A stretch of DNA of 64,000 nt from Pseudomonas maioricensis (GTDB lineage: Bacteria > Pseudomonadota > Gammaproteobacteria > Pseudomonadales > Pseudomonadaceae), in NCBI RefSeq assembly GCF_022790535.1, contig NZ_LOHG01000016.1:24974-88973 (forward strand). The letters run 5' to 3'. Below are positions 1 through 8,284 of the stretch, one piece after another. Positions within the stretch are counted from its first letter, which is position 1. Each line of letters starts with the position of its first letter. A program made the translations under genes and the position numbers. Below the pieces are notes generated by a model that saw only the letters and a list, made by a program, of their open reading frames with translations, was not told where the DNA came from and did not search any database.

Positions 1-239
1 CACTCACTGGCAGGAATGCTGCGCGGAATCGTGTCGAAAGGAATCAGGCGCTCGGTGCCTTGCTCGTCACCATAGAGCGTGAAAGTGATCCCGGCGCGAT
101 GAAACAATAAGTCGGCCTCACGCCTGCGCTGAGCCAGAAGCTCAGGGGGCGTTTCACCCAACCAGCGGGCAAATTCCCGATAATGCGGGCGGACCAGACC
201 GCCAGCATCGTACATCTCATCATAAAAGGTGCGGATCAT
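1..239 (-). CDS. Circularly permuted ATP-grasp protein, N-terminal fragment
   Basis: The gene runs off the left edge of the window; only the first 79 or so residues are visible, beginning MIRTFYDEMYDAGGLVRPHY. This opening, with the later stretch RLIPFDTIPRSIPA, is typical of the circularly permuted type 2 ATP-grasp proteins (DUF404/DUF407 type, roughly 470 residues), which are predicted ATP-dependent carboxylate-amine ligases of unproven substrate. In many bacteria they sit in an operon with an alpha-E protein and a transglutaminase-like protein, which would lie outside the window. The start is the ATG complementary to 237-239. The family call rests on the N-terminus only. Confidence 0.8.
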   Translation of the reverse strand, partial: MIRTFYDEMYDAGGLVRPHYREFARWLGETPPELLAQRRREADLLFHRAGITFTLYGDEQGTERLIPFDTIPRSIPASE

Positions 240-381
240 GCCGTACTCCTTGTCACCACGGACACCAAGGGCCTTCGCAAGGCCCGTGCCATCGGCATAA
301 ACGCTTAAATATCAATTGGTTACATAAAATCAGAAAGCCACCCGCACCATTCCTGTGCAATAAGCTCCCCAACCAATTCTC

Positions 382-390
382 CTACGCTTC
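382..390 (+). promoter_or_regulatory. Possible sigma-S type -10 element
   Basis: CTACGCTTC at 382-390 resembles the extended -10 CTAYRCTT favoured by RpoS. It would start a transcript near 395 that ends at the terminator at 576-604. No clear -35 is seen, as is usual for RpoS promoters. Confidence 0.4.
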
Positions 391-394
391 ATTC

Positions 395-604
395 GGAAGC
401 GTATTTCAACTGCAAAAGCTATGAACAGCATAGCCAGAGTTGATTTCACGAGACGATATTGTTTCCCGATAATCAACGACATCCGAAACACAGCGTATTT
501 GTATGCCCCGTTTCAAGTCGTTGTCGAAAAACACGGCAGCGCTACCAGCACCGACTTCTCACCGAACTTCCCTTTGAGCCACTCACTGAGTGGCTCTTTT
601 TTTT
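395..604 (+). ncRNA. Candidate structured small RNA, about 210 nt
   Basis: No convincing protein is encoded between the ATP-grasp and RraB genes, yet the plus strand ends in a strong intrinsic terminator. Three hairpins can be drawn. A perfect 6-bp stem with a 5-nt loop lies at 418-434. A two-part stem pairs 475-480 with 517-522 and 485-489 with 510-514; its loop contains a run of four C residues. The terminator hairpin is at 576-596. A sigma-S-like -10 lies just upstream. This layout is that of a trans-acting sRNA; the RpoS-dependent RgsA (P16) RNA of Pseudomonas is one possibility, but I cannot confirm it from memory. The 105-residue open frame starting at 421 has no good ribosome site. Confidence 0.45.
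576..604 (+). terminator. Rho-independent terminator
   Basis: A 10-bp perfect stem (576-585 with 587-596, one-base loop as written) is followed by eight T residues. It terminates plus-strand transcription and implies a transcript upstream, here the candidate sRNA. Confidence 0.85.
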
Positions 605-670
605 GCATGTCGTCCAGCGACAACGACCGTCAGAAACAACTCATACTCAATCTTGCGTTTAGAGCCTGCA

Positions 671-717
671 AACTAAAAACCGGCCAACTCCCGGGCACAC
701 GCCCCGAAATCGGCCGG
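671..717 (-). terminator. Terminator of the RraB-like gene
   Basis: On the minus strand, CCGGCC (712-717) pairs with GGCCGG (680-685) across a long loop, followed by a T-rich tail at 671-679. It lies just after the stop of the RraB-like gene. Confidence 0.6.
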
Positions 718-741
718 TCATTCAAGCTGTCACGGTAAAAC

Positions 742-1083
742 TCATGCGTGTAAGCGCCTGATCTCCTGCCTGACTCCCCAACCCTCGACCTCACCGTCAA
801 GCGGCGTGATTGCGGTCTGGAAATCCTGTTCGAAATCACCGATGCCGTCGTAGGTCGCGTGCATCACCTTGCTCAATTGCAAATGCCAGGCACCGTCGTC
901 TCGAACGTTGATTTGAGTATTCAGCGATTCACCACGGTATTGATCCGCGGCCTGCCTTGCCCGTTCCTCATCCGGGAAAACGGCGTAGAACTCAATGGGA
1001 TGTATACGTGCAAAATCAAAACCGCTTTCTTTCATGCGGCGCAGTACGTTACTGCTGATGTCCTCTTGATAGGCTGTGCTCAT
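742..1083 (-). CDS. Ribonuclease E inhibitor RraB-family protein
   Basis: A protein of 113 residues with the RraB fold signature: FARIHPIEFYAVFPDEE near residues 24-40, then a conserved run including HATYDGIGDFE and a C-terminal GWGVRQ. E. coli RraB binds RNase E and alters which transcripts it cuts; related small proteins in Pseudomonas are annotated by this domain only. It would act in the cytosol. The length is close to the family norm. It is transcribed alone, with its own terminator at 671-717. Whether it inhibits RNase E in this organism is inference. Confidence 0.8.
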   Translation of the reverse strand: MSTAYQEDISSNVLRRMKESGFDFARIHPIEFYAVFPDEERARQAADQYRGESLNTQINVRDDGAWHLQLSKVMHATYDGIGDFEQDFQTAITPLDGEVEGWGVRQEIRRLHA

Positions 1084-1328
1084 GAAACGTCCTCCTATTC
1101 AACGATAGATAGAGTTTCAACATTCCCGAATGACGCGCCCTTGCAGGTCGTCCACGGCAGATACTCCGCCGCCCCAGGATCAAGCATGTAGCTGACAAGG
1201 CCGTATCCAATTGCGGACCGGCATCGACATGGAGAAAACGGGAGAAGCGTTTCACCCGTCTCACTTGCAGAGTAACCCCATCATCGGCCTTCTGCCAATT
1301 CCCGATCAGGGCATTTTTTTCCGCGTGA

Positions 1329-1565
1329 TCAGGAAGCCTCCTTGATGGAGAGGATCTGCACGGAGTTCTGGTCTTTCAACGACTTGGCCGTAGGCTCGGC
1401 TGTCCGGCCTTCCAGGTCATTCATGTCCAGCTCATCAGCCACCGGAAACAATATAGGTCGCAGACGACGAGCAACCTCCTCGTCACTGGGACGATGCTCG
1501 GACTCCATAGCATGGCTTTGCTGCACACCGTCTTTGTCGAGATACGAAATGGTCCACTGTTTCAT
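1329..1565 (-). CDS. Small conserved hypothetical protein
   Basis: A predicted 78-residue protein beginning MKQWTISYLDKDG. This internal ATG was chosen over the frame's first ATG 24 bases upstream because AGGAGA sits at proper distance before it. The protein is acidic to neutral, without signal peptide, membrane segment or cysteine. The N-terminal part looks like a short beta hairpin and the C-terminal part is charged. I do not recognise the family. No operon partner lies within 240 bp on either side; a REP pair follows on the upstream side. Confidence 0.6.
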   Translation of the reverse strand: MKQWTISYLDKDGVQQSHAMESEHRPSDEEVARRLRPILFPVADELDMNDLEGRTAEPTAKSLKDQNSVQILSIKEAS

Positions 1566-1653
1566 CAAGGTCTCCTCGGCAGCCGACAATGCGGCTTACG
1601 TGATCTTGACCTTTTGATGCGGGCATTCGTTCACAGGATTTGAATCGCTTGGG

Positions 1654-1743
1654 CTGTAGGAGTGAGCTTGCTCTCGATAGCGGCGTATCAGTCACAGGTA
1701 TTTAACTGCCAGGCCGTCATCGCGAGCAAGCTCACTCCTACAG
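1654..1743. repeat. REP inverted pair
   Basis: Two inverted copies of a CTGTAGGAGTGAGCTTGCTC type element face each other across about 35 bp, in the gap between two minus-strand genes. Confidence 0.85.
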
Positions 1744-1806
1744 GTCCAACTTCGCTGCGCGACAGCGCGGTGTAAATGACGGTGCCTTTCGCATACACCA
1801 GACAAC

Positions 1807-1833
1807 AAAAAGCCCCTGCGCGAGGGGCTTTTT
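1807..1833 (-). terminator. Bidirectional terminator after the LtaS-like gene
   Basis: Stem AGCCCCT/AGGGGCT at 1811-1829 is flanked by runs of A on the left and T on the right, so it works on both strands. It lies 20 bp past the stop of the minus-strand LtaS-like gene. Confidence 0.85.
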
Positions 1834-1852
1834 GCATTACATCACCACGGGA

Positions 1853-3940
1853 TCAGTTCTTGCTGGCTTCGACCCCGGCAGTGTTATCCAGCAGGCTCTT
1901 GGTCGCCGTTTGCAGGAAGCTGTCGAGCTTCTCGCGCAACGCCTGGGTATCCGGTGCATCCGGAATCACTTCAGCGTGAGGTGTACGGCCAAGGGTGTAG
2001 GACAGCACCTTCGGATCCATCTCCTTGGGCTCGATCAGGATCCGGTCACCGGTGATCAGAGCAACCGTCTGCTCACTGCCCGAGGGCTTGATAACGCCGA
2101 AGCCCTTGTCGCCAGCAGGCAGGTTAAGCAGGTCACGCCCCCAGCACTGGTGACGGGTTTCGCCGCCAAGACGGCCCATGATCGTCGGCACGATGTCGAT
2201 CTGCGTACCGACAATGCTGCTGCGCTGACCGAACTTCTCCTGCATGCCTGGTGCGATAAGCAGCAGCGGCACGTTGAAGCGACCCAGGTCCATTTCAGTG
2301 ATTTGCTGATTGTTGCCGAAACCATGGTCGCCCACGACCACGAACAAGGTTTCCTTGTAATACGGCTCTTTTTTGGCCTTCTCGAAGAACTGCCCCAGCG
2401 CCCAGTCGGAGTAACGCATGGCCGTCAGGTGCTCATCCAGTGAGCCGTGCCCGGTAACAGGCTCCATTGGCAATTTTGGCGGCAGCGCGTAAGGCGTGTG
2501 GTTGGACAGGGTTTGCAGCAAGGCATAGAACGGCTTGCCGTTTGCACCCCGGGCTTTCAACTCTTGAGCGCCACGATCAAACATGTCCTGATCGGAAACG
2601 CCCCACGTCGGATCGGAGAACACCGGATCAACGTAATCGCCACGACCGATAAACGTGGTCATACCCTGATTGCTGAAAAAACCCGACTGGTTGTCCCAGG
2701 CGAAGTTACCGTTGTAGACATAAACGTCGTCATAGTTACGAGCGCTTAGCAGCTGCGGCAGACCGGACAGCTTGTGCGCACCTTCGGGCGTCTGCATCAG
2801 GTATTCGAAACCAGGCAGGTTCGGGAAGCACGCCATGGTCGCGAACATACCCTGATGGGTGTGCGTACCGTTGGAGAAGAAGCGGTCGAACAACAGCCCT
2901 TCTTTCGACAGTTTGTCGAAGTAAGGTGTGATATTCGACTCGTCCCCCAGAGCGCCCACCGAGTGACCGGCGAAGCTTTCCATGAGGATGACGACAACGT
3001 TCTTGATCGGCAGAGTATTTTCCACCGGCGGCGTGAAATCGCGGCGGATGGCAGCCAGATCAGGCTCTACCAGCTTGTCATTGGCGGTCAGCAGCATGTC
3101 CCGCACGGTTTGCTGAGCAGCCGGCTGTGGCAAGGTCGCTTTCCAGATATTGTCGCGATCTTCAGACATCCGGCTTTTGGCCGCGGCGATCAACGTCAAG
3201 GTACCGTTCAGGCCCAGCGTGTTGGCGAAATTGGATTCGGTGGTGTAAGCATCGCCCCAACGCAGTGGCGGCCCCTGACGCAGCGTACCGCGTGCGGCAA
3301 CCACGGCAATCAGCAAGCAGACCACGAACACGCCAATGCGCGCATACCAGGGCGCAACATTACGATTGCTGGAATTGCTGACGCTGAACTCACGACGCGG
3401 ACGAGTCGCCCGATCAACGCCTTTGAACACCAGACTCAATAGCCAGGTGACCACGGCCCATGCCAACAGGTAGCGAACCACCGGAAAGCCGTACCACAAC
3501 ATGCTCAGAACGGTCTTGGGATCTTCCTTCACGTACTGGAACACCAGTCCATTCAGACGCTGATGAAATTCGCGATAGAAGTCCATCTCCATCAGACCGA
3601 AAAACAGCGTGATGCTGGCGACCAGGGTCAACCAGAAACGGAAGAACCCGCGTGCAGCCATCGCGCGGACGCTGAACAGCGAGAGCAACAGCGGAATCAT
3701 CAGGTAAACCGTCAGACGCAAGTCAAAGCGCATCCCATTGAACAGCGCTTCTACAAAGGTCGATGCCGGTGTATCGCCGATCATTTCGCGGTTGTAAACC
3801 AGCAACGCAACGCGCAATAGCGTGTACATCACCATCAACACCAGAGCACTGAGCAGCGTGTACGCAAGGTGGGATTTGACGGTAGGTTGCAGCGAGCGCG
3901 ACGACGCGTGCTTATGAATCATAGCGTCCGGTTTAGCCAT
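1853..3940 (-). CDS. LtaS/MdoB-type membrane phosphotransferase (sulfatase fold)
   Basis: A 695-residue protein with about five N-terminal membrane segments (near 24-48, 75-93, 102-120, 154-172, 201-217), a linker, and a large extracytoplasmic sulfatase-fold domain from about 310. Visible metal and catalytic motifs are MESF near 321, the Thr-containing GTHTHQG near 358-364 and GDHGFGN near 537-543. This is the architecture of lipoteichoic acid synthase and of OpgB/MdoB phosphoglycerol transferases. Gram-negative Pseudomonas makes no lipoteichoic acid, so transfer of phosphoglycerol from phosphatidylglycerol to a periplasmic glycan or to a lipid is the likely chemistry; the acceptor is unknown. 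It lies 337 bp downstream of speE on the same strand, with its own terminator. Confidence 0.85.
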   Translation of the reverse strand: MAKPDAMIHKHASSRSLQPTVKSHLAYTLLSALVLMVMYTLLRVALLVYNREMIGDTPASTFVEALFNGMRFDLRLTVYLMIPLLLSLFSVRAMAARGFFRFWLTLVASITLFFGLMEMDFYREFHQRLNGLVFQYVKEDPKTVLSMLWYGFPVVRYLLAWAVVTWLLSLVFKGVDRATRPRREFSVSNSSNRNVAPWYARIGVFVVCLLIAVVAARGTLRQGPPLRWGDAYTTESNFANTLGLNGTLTLIAAAKSRMSEDRDNIWKATLPQPAAQQTVRDMLLTANDKLVEPDLAAIRRDFTPPVENTLPIKNVVVILMESFAGHSVGALGDESNITPYFDKLSKEGLLFDRFFSNGTHTHQGMFATMACFPNLPGFEYLMQTPEGAHKLSGLPQLLSARNYDDVYVYNGNFAWDNQSGFFSNQGMTTFIGRGDYVDPVFSDPTWGVSDQDMFDRGAQELKARGANGKPFYALLQTLSNHTPYALPPKLPMEPVTGHGSLDEHLTAMRYSDWALGQFFEKAKKEPYYKETLFVVVGDHGFGNNQQITEMDLGRFNVPLLLIAPGMQEKFGQRSSIVGTQIDIVPTIMGRLGGETRHQCWGRDLLNLPAGDKGFGVIKPSGSEQTVALITGDRILIEPKEMDPKVLSYTLGRTPHAEVIPDAPDTQALREKLDSFLQTATKSLLDNTAGVEASKN

Positions 3941-4277
3941 GTTGTTCTAGGATCCGTTGGATTCAGAGTAGGGTTCGAAAAGCGTGCGTCCGGCAATGAC
4001 ATTGCATTGGCGAACGGAGGGCGCAAATCTTACGTGATCGCCCGCGGTTTAGCAGCGATGCATGACAGATGTTTTACCTTCGATGGTAAGAAGTCAGGGT
4101 GAAAAAGACCCGACCACAGCGACACCCATCGCAGGCGACTGAAAATCGCGCGCAATTCTCTATGACAGGGCGTGAAAATTTCGTAGTGGCTAATGAGCGG
4201 CAACTACCGCTGATTGAGTGCTACGCAGAACTGACCTGCCATGGACAGATCAGGCCTGCGTAACCTTTTGAAGGGTA
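3941..4277. other. Intergenic region with no clear feature
   Basis: 337 bp between the speE stop and the LtaS-like start, both minus strand. It should hold the promoter of the LtaS-like gene, but I see no convincing -35/-10 pair, repeat or open frame with a ribosome site. Confidence 0.5.
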
Positions 4278-5138
4278 TCAGTCGTTGCTTGGCTTGTTTA
4301 CCGCTTGCAGCACGTACTGAGGCAGTGCGAAGGCGCCGATATGGATTTCGGGATTGTAATAGCGAGTAACAATACCGCTGCCTGCGAAACGCTGACGTAG
4401 GGTTTCCAGTGGCAGTTTGCGGTACGCCGGATCAGTCGCACCCCAGGCAAACGTCATTGCGCCGCCGATATAAGTAGGGATCGCCGCCTGATAGAAATGC
4501 CAGTCCGCGAACAGCCCACGCATGCGCCCTGCCGTGGTTTGCACGCCGCTGAGTTGCATGAACGGAGTGCCGTTCTGCGTGACCAGGATGCCGCCTTCGT
4601 TCAGGCAGCGATGACAAGCCTGATAGAAGTTTTCCGAGAACAACACCTCTCCAGGACCGATCGGGTCGGTGGAGTCGGAGATGATCACGTCGAATTTGTC
4701 TTGGGTGGTCGCGACGAAACGCATGCCGTCGTCGATCACCAGATTCAGGCGCGGATCGTCGAAGGCACCCTTGGAATGCTCCGGCAGGAACTCCTTGCAC
4801 ATTTCGACCACGGTGCCGTCAATTTCCACCATGGTGATGTGCTCAACCGTGCCATGTTTGGCCACTTCACGCAGCATGCCGCCGTCACCGCCACCGATGA
4901 TCAGGACGCGACGCGCCTTGCCATGCGCAAGGATCGGCACATGAGTCAGCATCTCGTGGTAGATGAACTCGTCGGCTTCAGTGGTCTGAATTACGCCATC
5001 CAGCGCCATCACCCGGCCCATGCGCGGATTCTGGAAAATCACCAGATGCTGGTGCTCGGTGCGCACTTCGTGAAGCATTTTTTCAATGCGAAAGCGCTGG
5101 CCGTAACCCTCGTACAACGTTTCTTGATAATCGCTCAT
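4278..5138 (-). CDS. speE: Spermidine synthase
   Basis: A 286-residue polyamine aminopropyltransferase. It moves the aminopropyl group of decarboxylated S-adenosylmethionine to putrescine, giving spermidine and 5'-methylthioadenosine. Key signs are GGGDGG at 82-87 in the nucleotide-binding loop, the acidic VEIDG segment near 104-108, DDGM near 136-139 and DSTDP near 155-159 at the amine site. Full length, cytosolic. The by-product methylthioadenosine is recycled by the methionine salvage pathway, three enzymes of which (mtnB, mtnD, mtnC) lie 4.6 kb away, so the two loci are linked metabolically. Confidence 0.95.
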   Translation of the reverse strand: MSDYQETLYEGYGQRFRIEKMLHEVRTEHQHLVIFQNPRMGRVMALDGVIQTTEADEFIYHEMLTHVPILAHGKARRVLIIGGGDGGMLREVAKHGTVEHITMVEIDGTVVEMCKEFLPEHSKGAFDDPRLNLVIDDGMRFVATTQDKFDVIISDSTDPIGPGEVLFSENFYQACHRCLNEGGILVTQNGTPFMQLSGVQTTAGRMRGLFADWHFYQAAIPTYIGGAMTFAWGATDPAYRKLPLETLRQRFAGSGIVTRYYNPEIHIGAFALPQYVLQAVNKPSND

Positions 5139-5300
5139 GGGTAGGTCCCTGATGAATGCTGAAAACAGGACGGCCAGCCGCCCATAAGAAAGGCGCGCAT
5201 TCTACGTTGGGAAAGATGACAGGTCGAACCTTGGGTGCTGTAACCACTGAAAACCTTGGGCTTCTGTTAAAAAAATCCCTGAGTTTGAAGATGCGCTTTA

Positions 5301-5371
5301 TGTAGGAGCTGCCGAGGCTGCGAAGCATTTAACCTGATACGCCGCTATCGCAGCCTTCGGCAGCTCCTACA
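5301..5371. repeat. REP inverted pair
   Basis: Inverted copies of the GTAGGAGCTGCCGAAGGCTG element; the left arm has lost one A (GCCGAGGCTG). Confidence 0.85.
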
Positions 5372-5404
5372 GCTCACTCGTCTACAGCGCGATGCCAGCA
5401 GATA

Positions 5405-5596
5405 TCAAATCCGCACATTACCCCGCGGGCCAGCGAGTGCCCAGATGATCAGCCCCAGCACAGGCATCAACACGATGAGCAATATCCAGAGGACTTTGAT
5501 CCCGGTTTCGGCGCCACTTTTCAATACGTGGATGACGGCCCAGATATCGAGGGCCAATATGATCAGCCCTACCAGACTATTAAACGTCGAACCCAT
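5405..5596 (-). CDS. Small membrane protein with PLD-nuclease N-terminal domain
   Basis: A 63-residue protein made of two membrane segments (about 5-26 and 33-54) ending GPRGNVRI. The pattern of one helix, a short KSG-containing loop, a second helix with PVLGLIIWA and then G-P-R is that of the PLDNc domain, which precedes the catalytic part of some phospholipase D and cardiolipin synthase proteins but also occurs alone. No enzymatic residues are present, so it is probably a small inner membrane protein of unknown role. It stands between a REP pair and the divergent ZIP gene. Confidence 0.7.
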   Translation of the reverse strand: MGSTFNSLVGLIILALDIWAVIHVLKSGAETGIKVLWILLIVLMPVLGLIIWALAGPRGNVRI

Positions 5597-5746
5597 GATG
5601 TCACTCCAGATTGAATAATTGCCCCTTTAGGATAGTGGCATTCCTACAGGGTTCCGTTGAACCAACGGCATATTTTTGCGTTCCGAATCGAGTCACGTCC
5701 GCATTTACGCATTGACGTCCAGATTTTCCAGACAGGTCAGCCAGTC

Positions 5747-6673
5747 ATGCAAACACCCGCACAACCAAGATCGCTCTGGGCCTCATGGCTGGCCCATGCT
5801 CAGTCCACGCCCCTGCTCAGCCTGGGGTTTCTGCTGGTGATACTGGTCGTGCTCGGGCTGTTTATTGCCAGCGGCTACAACGCTGTTTATGGCGCCAATC
5901 AGGACAACCTGCATTATGCGCTTCTGGGCGGCACTGCCGGTTTCGCCGCGACAGCACTCGGCGCAGTCATGGCGGTGGCGCTGAGAGATGTTGCCCAGCG
6001 GACTCAGGACGTCATGCTGGGCTTCGCCGCCGGCATGATGCTTGCGGCCAGCTCGTTTTCACTGATCCTGCCGGGGCTGGCTGCTGCTCGTGAGATAACC
6101 GATAGCGGGCCACTCGCTGCGGGTACCGTGGTAGTCGGTTTAGGACTGGGCGTGCTGCTGATGCTCGGTCTGGACAAATTTACGCCCCATGAACATGAAA
6201 GCGTTGGCCGGCAGGGCCCGCATTCGGAGCGCATCAACCGGGTCTGGCTGTTCGTGCTGGCGATCACCCTGCACAACCTGCCCGAAGGCATGGCCATTGG
6301 TGTCGGTTTCGCCAATGGCGATATGGAAGTCGGCATCCCGCTGGCCACCGCTATTGCGATTCAGGACATTCCCGAAGGGCTGGCGATCGCACTTGCGCTG
6401 CGCGTTACCGGCTTGTCTGCCATGAAAGCGATGCTGGTCGCGATAGGCTCCGGCTTGATGGAGCCTATCGGATCGCTGATTGGTCTGGGGATTTCCAGCG
6501 GCTTTGCCATCGCTTACCCCGTCAGCCTGGGTCTGGCTGCGGGCGCGATGATCTTTGTGGTGTCCCACGAGGTCATTCCGGAAACCCACCGCAATGGCCA
6601 TCAGACTTCAGCAACGCTAGGGCTGATGGGCGGCTTTGCGGTGATGATGTTCCTCGACACGGCGCTGGGCTAG
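5747..6673 (+). CDS. ZIP-family divalent metal transporter
   Basis: A 308-residue polytopic inner membrane protein of the GufA branch of ZIP transporters, which import zinc or related divalent metals. The two diagnostic helices are present: HNLPEGMAIGVGFANGD and QDIPEGLAIALALR, supplying the metal-binding His, Asn, Pro and Glu residues. A late HEVIPE motif is also visible. The start at 5747 (MQTPAQPRS) is preferred over the frame's first ATG 90 bases upstream because it begins directly before the first membrane segment and has a modest AGG upstream. Substrate (Zn, Fe or Mn) cannot be read from sequence. Confidence 0.88.
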   Translation: MQTPAQPRSLWASWLAHAQSTPLLSLGFLLVILVVLGLFIASGYNAVYGANQDNLHYALLGGTAGFAATALGAVMAVALRDVAQRTQDVMLGFAAGMMLAASSFSLILPGLAAAREITDSGPLAAGTVVVGLGLGVLLMLGLDKFTPHEHESVGRQGPHSERINRVWLFVLAITLHNLPEGMAIGVGFANGDMEVGIPLATAIAIQDIPEGLAIALALRVTGLSAMKAMLVAIGSGLMEPIGSLIGLGISSGFAIAYPVSLGLAAGAMIFVVSHEVIPETHRNGHQTSATLGLMGGFAVMMFLDTALG

Positions 6674-6677
6674 GCGT

Positions 6678-7199
6678 TTAAAGGCTGCGCAGCGCCTCCA
6701 GTGCTGGCGCTGCCTGGATGTTCAGCGCGGCACACAGCTCTAGCACTCGTGCCTGATCGCTGCCATAGACCAACACTGCCTGCAGTTCATCATCCAGAGG
6801 CTGACTGAAATTCATCAGCACATACCCGCCGTTTTCCTTGTTCATGCTGCCCAGCTGGATCTGGATGCGATTGAGCGCTACCAGCGCATCGACCTTTGCC
6901 AATTGTTTGGGCTTGATGTTGAACGCGACATCTTTACCAAATGAATCGACGATCTGCGCGAACAGGTCCATGTAAGTGTCAGCCTGGAACAGAACAGTAT
7001 CGGGGAGGCTCCCCACCACGACCCATTCACCCAACGGAATAGGGAACGTGTCGTCGTAGTTGATATCGGGATTGGCCGCCAGAAATGCCGACGGATCCGC
7101 GTACGCCTGGGCAGCCTCATCCGCAACACGTTCGATATCCTGCTCCCCCATGCAACCCGAACTGATTTTGCCGATTAATTCGATGAGTTGATTCTTCAT
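6678..7199 (-). CDS. Conserved hypothetical protein
   Basis: A 173-residue soluble protein beginning MKNQLIELIGKISSG; the start at 7199 is chosen because the longer frame would begin inside the terminator hairpin at 7221-7260. No signal peptide or membrane span. Sequence such as FPIPLGEWVVVGSLPDTVLF and VLMNFSQPLDDELQ suggests a mixed alpha/beta domain. I do not recognise it. It follows the ankyrin gene on the same strand but a terminator separates them, and it converges on the ZIP gene with only 4 bp between stops. Confidence 0.7.
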   Translation of the reverse strand: MKNQLIELIGKISSGCMGEQDIERVADEAAQAYADPSAFLAANPDINYDDTFPIPLGEWVVVGSLPDTVLFQADTYMDLFAQIVDSFGKDVAFNIKPKQLAKVDALVALNRIQIQLGSMNKENGGYVLMNFSQPLDDELQAVLVYGSDQARVLELCAALNIQAAPALEALRSL

Positions 7200-7220
7200 G
7201 GGAGGTCCTGATGTCGAGCA

Positions 7221-7260
7221 AAAATAAAGGCGCGAAGGATACCGACAAATCCTTCGCGCC
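7221..7260 (-). terminator. Terminator of the ankyrin gene
   Basis: On the minus strand a 12-bp stem (7229-7240 with 7249-7260) is followed by a T-rich run at 7221-7228. It lies 26 bp after the ankyrin stop and only 22 bp before the start of the next gene, so expression of that gene may depend on read-through. Confidence 0.85.
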
Positions 7261-7286
7261 TCTATCACTTACGCCGGTATTACATT

Positions 7287-7820
7287 TCAGCCAGCAAGTT
7301 GAGCCAATTGCGCTGCGGTATCTGCTGCGCCCATGGTCTGGGCGGCAGCCAGCGGCGTCACGCCCTTCGCATCACGGGCGTTGGGGTTGGCGCCTTTGCT
7401 GATCAGGTAGTCGACAATTTCGGTCCGGTTGAACATGGCCGCCATCATCAATGCGGTGCGACCGTCAGCAGAGGCACCCTCAACTTCAGCCCCTGCGTCG
7501 ACCAGCAATTTGACGACGGCCAGGTCGCCTTTAAACGCCGCACCGGCAATGGGGCTTTGGCCGTTGTCATTGCGAATCTCCGGGTTAGCCTGGTACTTGA
7601 GCAAAACCTGCACGGCATCCTGGTGACCGTGGTAGCTGGCAAGCATCAACAGCGTGTCGCCTTTGTGGTTGCGCAAATCAGGTGTAAGACCTTTCTCCAA
7701 CAACCTGTCCAGCATCACTGCGTCCCCGCGACGGGCTACGTCAAAAACCTGCTCGGCAAACTCCAGAGCTTCCTCGTCGTTCATTTGTACAGGTTGATTG
7801 CTGGTGTGGTGATCTGACAT
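7287..7820 (-). CDS. Ankyrin repeat protein
   Basis: A 177-residue cytosolic protein with four or five ankyrin repeats from about residue 25 to the end. Typical repeat signatures are KGDTLLMLASYHGHQDAV, NGQSPIAGAAFKGDLAVV, DGRTALMMAAMFNRTEIV and KGVTPLAAA. Ankyrin arrays bind partner proteins; in Pseudomonas a similar protein, AnkB, accompanies a periplasmic catalase, but this one has no signal peptide and no catalase neighbour. Partner unknown. It has its own terminator. Confidence 0.85.
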   Translation of the reverse strand: MSDHHTSNQPVQMNDEEALEFAEQVFDVARRGDAVMLDRLLEKGLTPDLRNHKGDTLLMLASYHGHQDAVQVLLKYQANPEIRNDNGQSPIAGAAFKGDLAVVKLLVDAGAEVEGASADGRTALMMAAMFNRTEIVDYLISKGANPNARDAKGVTPLAAAQTMGAADTAAQLAQLAG

Positions 7821-8284
7821 GGGTAACTCCGGCAGTATCCAGGTGTGAGAAGAGTATCCGCACGACAGCTCTCCCCCTTCAATTTAATGACAACAAGTCT
7901 CCAGAGCGGTTCGTCATGGGTCAAGGTGTAGAGCCATAAACTAACCGTTCATCGACTGATGAGACGTCCGTCCCATCTTTTTTATTGGATGCCCGAATAA
8001 AAACCAGAAAGCGCGGTCGGATTATTCACGCAACATGCCACGACCCACCCGCTGAATCCTTTCTGCTCTGCGCAGCAAAGTTCCCTCGCCGCTGAAAAAA
8101 ACCTGAAAAAAACCGCAAAATGCAGGATGCCCGATAGCCATTCATGCATATTGCACGAATACGAAAAAACCAGATTTGTGCAAGTACTTGTTTTTAAAGG
8201 ATTTTTATCGAATGCAAATACTGGCACAGTCACTGCACTAGTACTACCAAGCTTGTTATCCCATGAGCAATGGAGCCGCTAGAC
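7821..8284. other. Divergent intergenic region
   Basis: 464 bp, AT-richer than its surroundings, between the ankyrin gene (minus) and the DUF3509-like gene (plus). It holds a perfect 10-bp palindrome CAAGTACTTG at 8181-8190 and a sigma-54-like promoter at 8222-8237. No open frame with a ribosome site was found. Confidence 0.6.
8222..8237 (+). promoter_or_regulatory. Candidate sigma-54 promoter
   Basis: TGGCAC-N5-CTGCA keeps the essential GG at 8223-8224 and GC at 8235-8236 with the required 10-bp spacing; only one base differs from TGGCAC-N5-TTGCA. Transcription would start near 8248, 37 bp before the ATG at 8285. Confidence 0.55.

Noticed and set aside
421..738. 105-residue open frame on the plus strand in the candidate sRNA region
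   Set aside because: No ribosome site, runs through the strong terminator at 576-604, and has no protein-like composition.
1049..1264. 71-residue minus-strand frame upstream of the RraB-like gene
   Set aside because: Overlaps the RraB-like start out of frame, no ribosome site, Arg-rich composition typical of antisense shadow frames.
1654..1743. REP pairs considered as CRISPR-like or transposon ends
   Set aside because: Each site is one inverted pair without regular spacers, target duplication or transposase; the REP explanation fits all.
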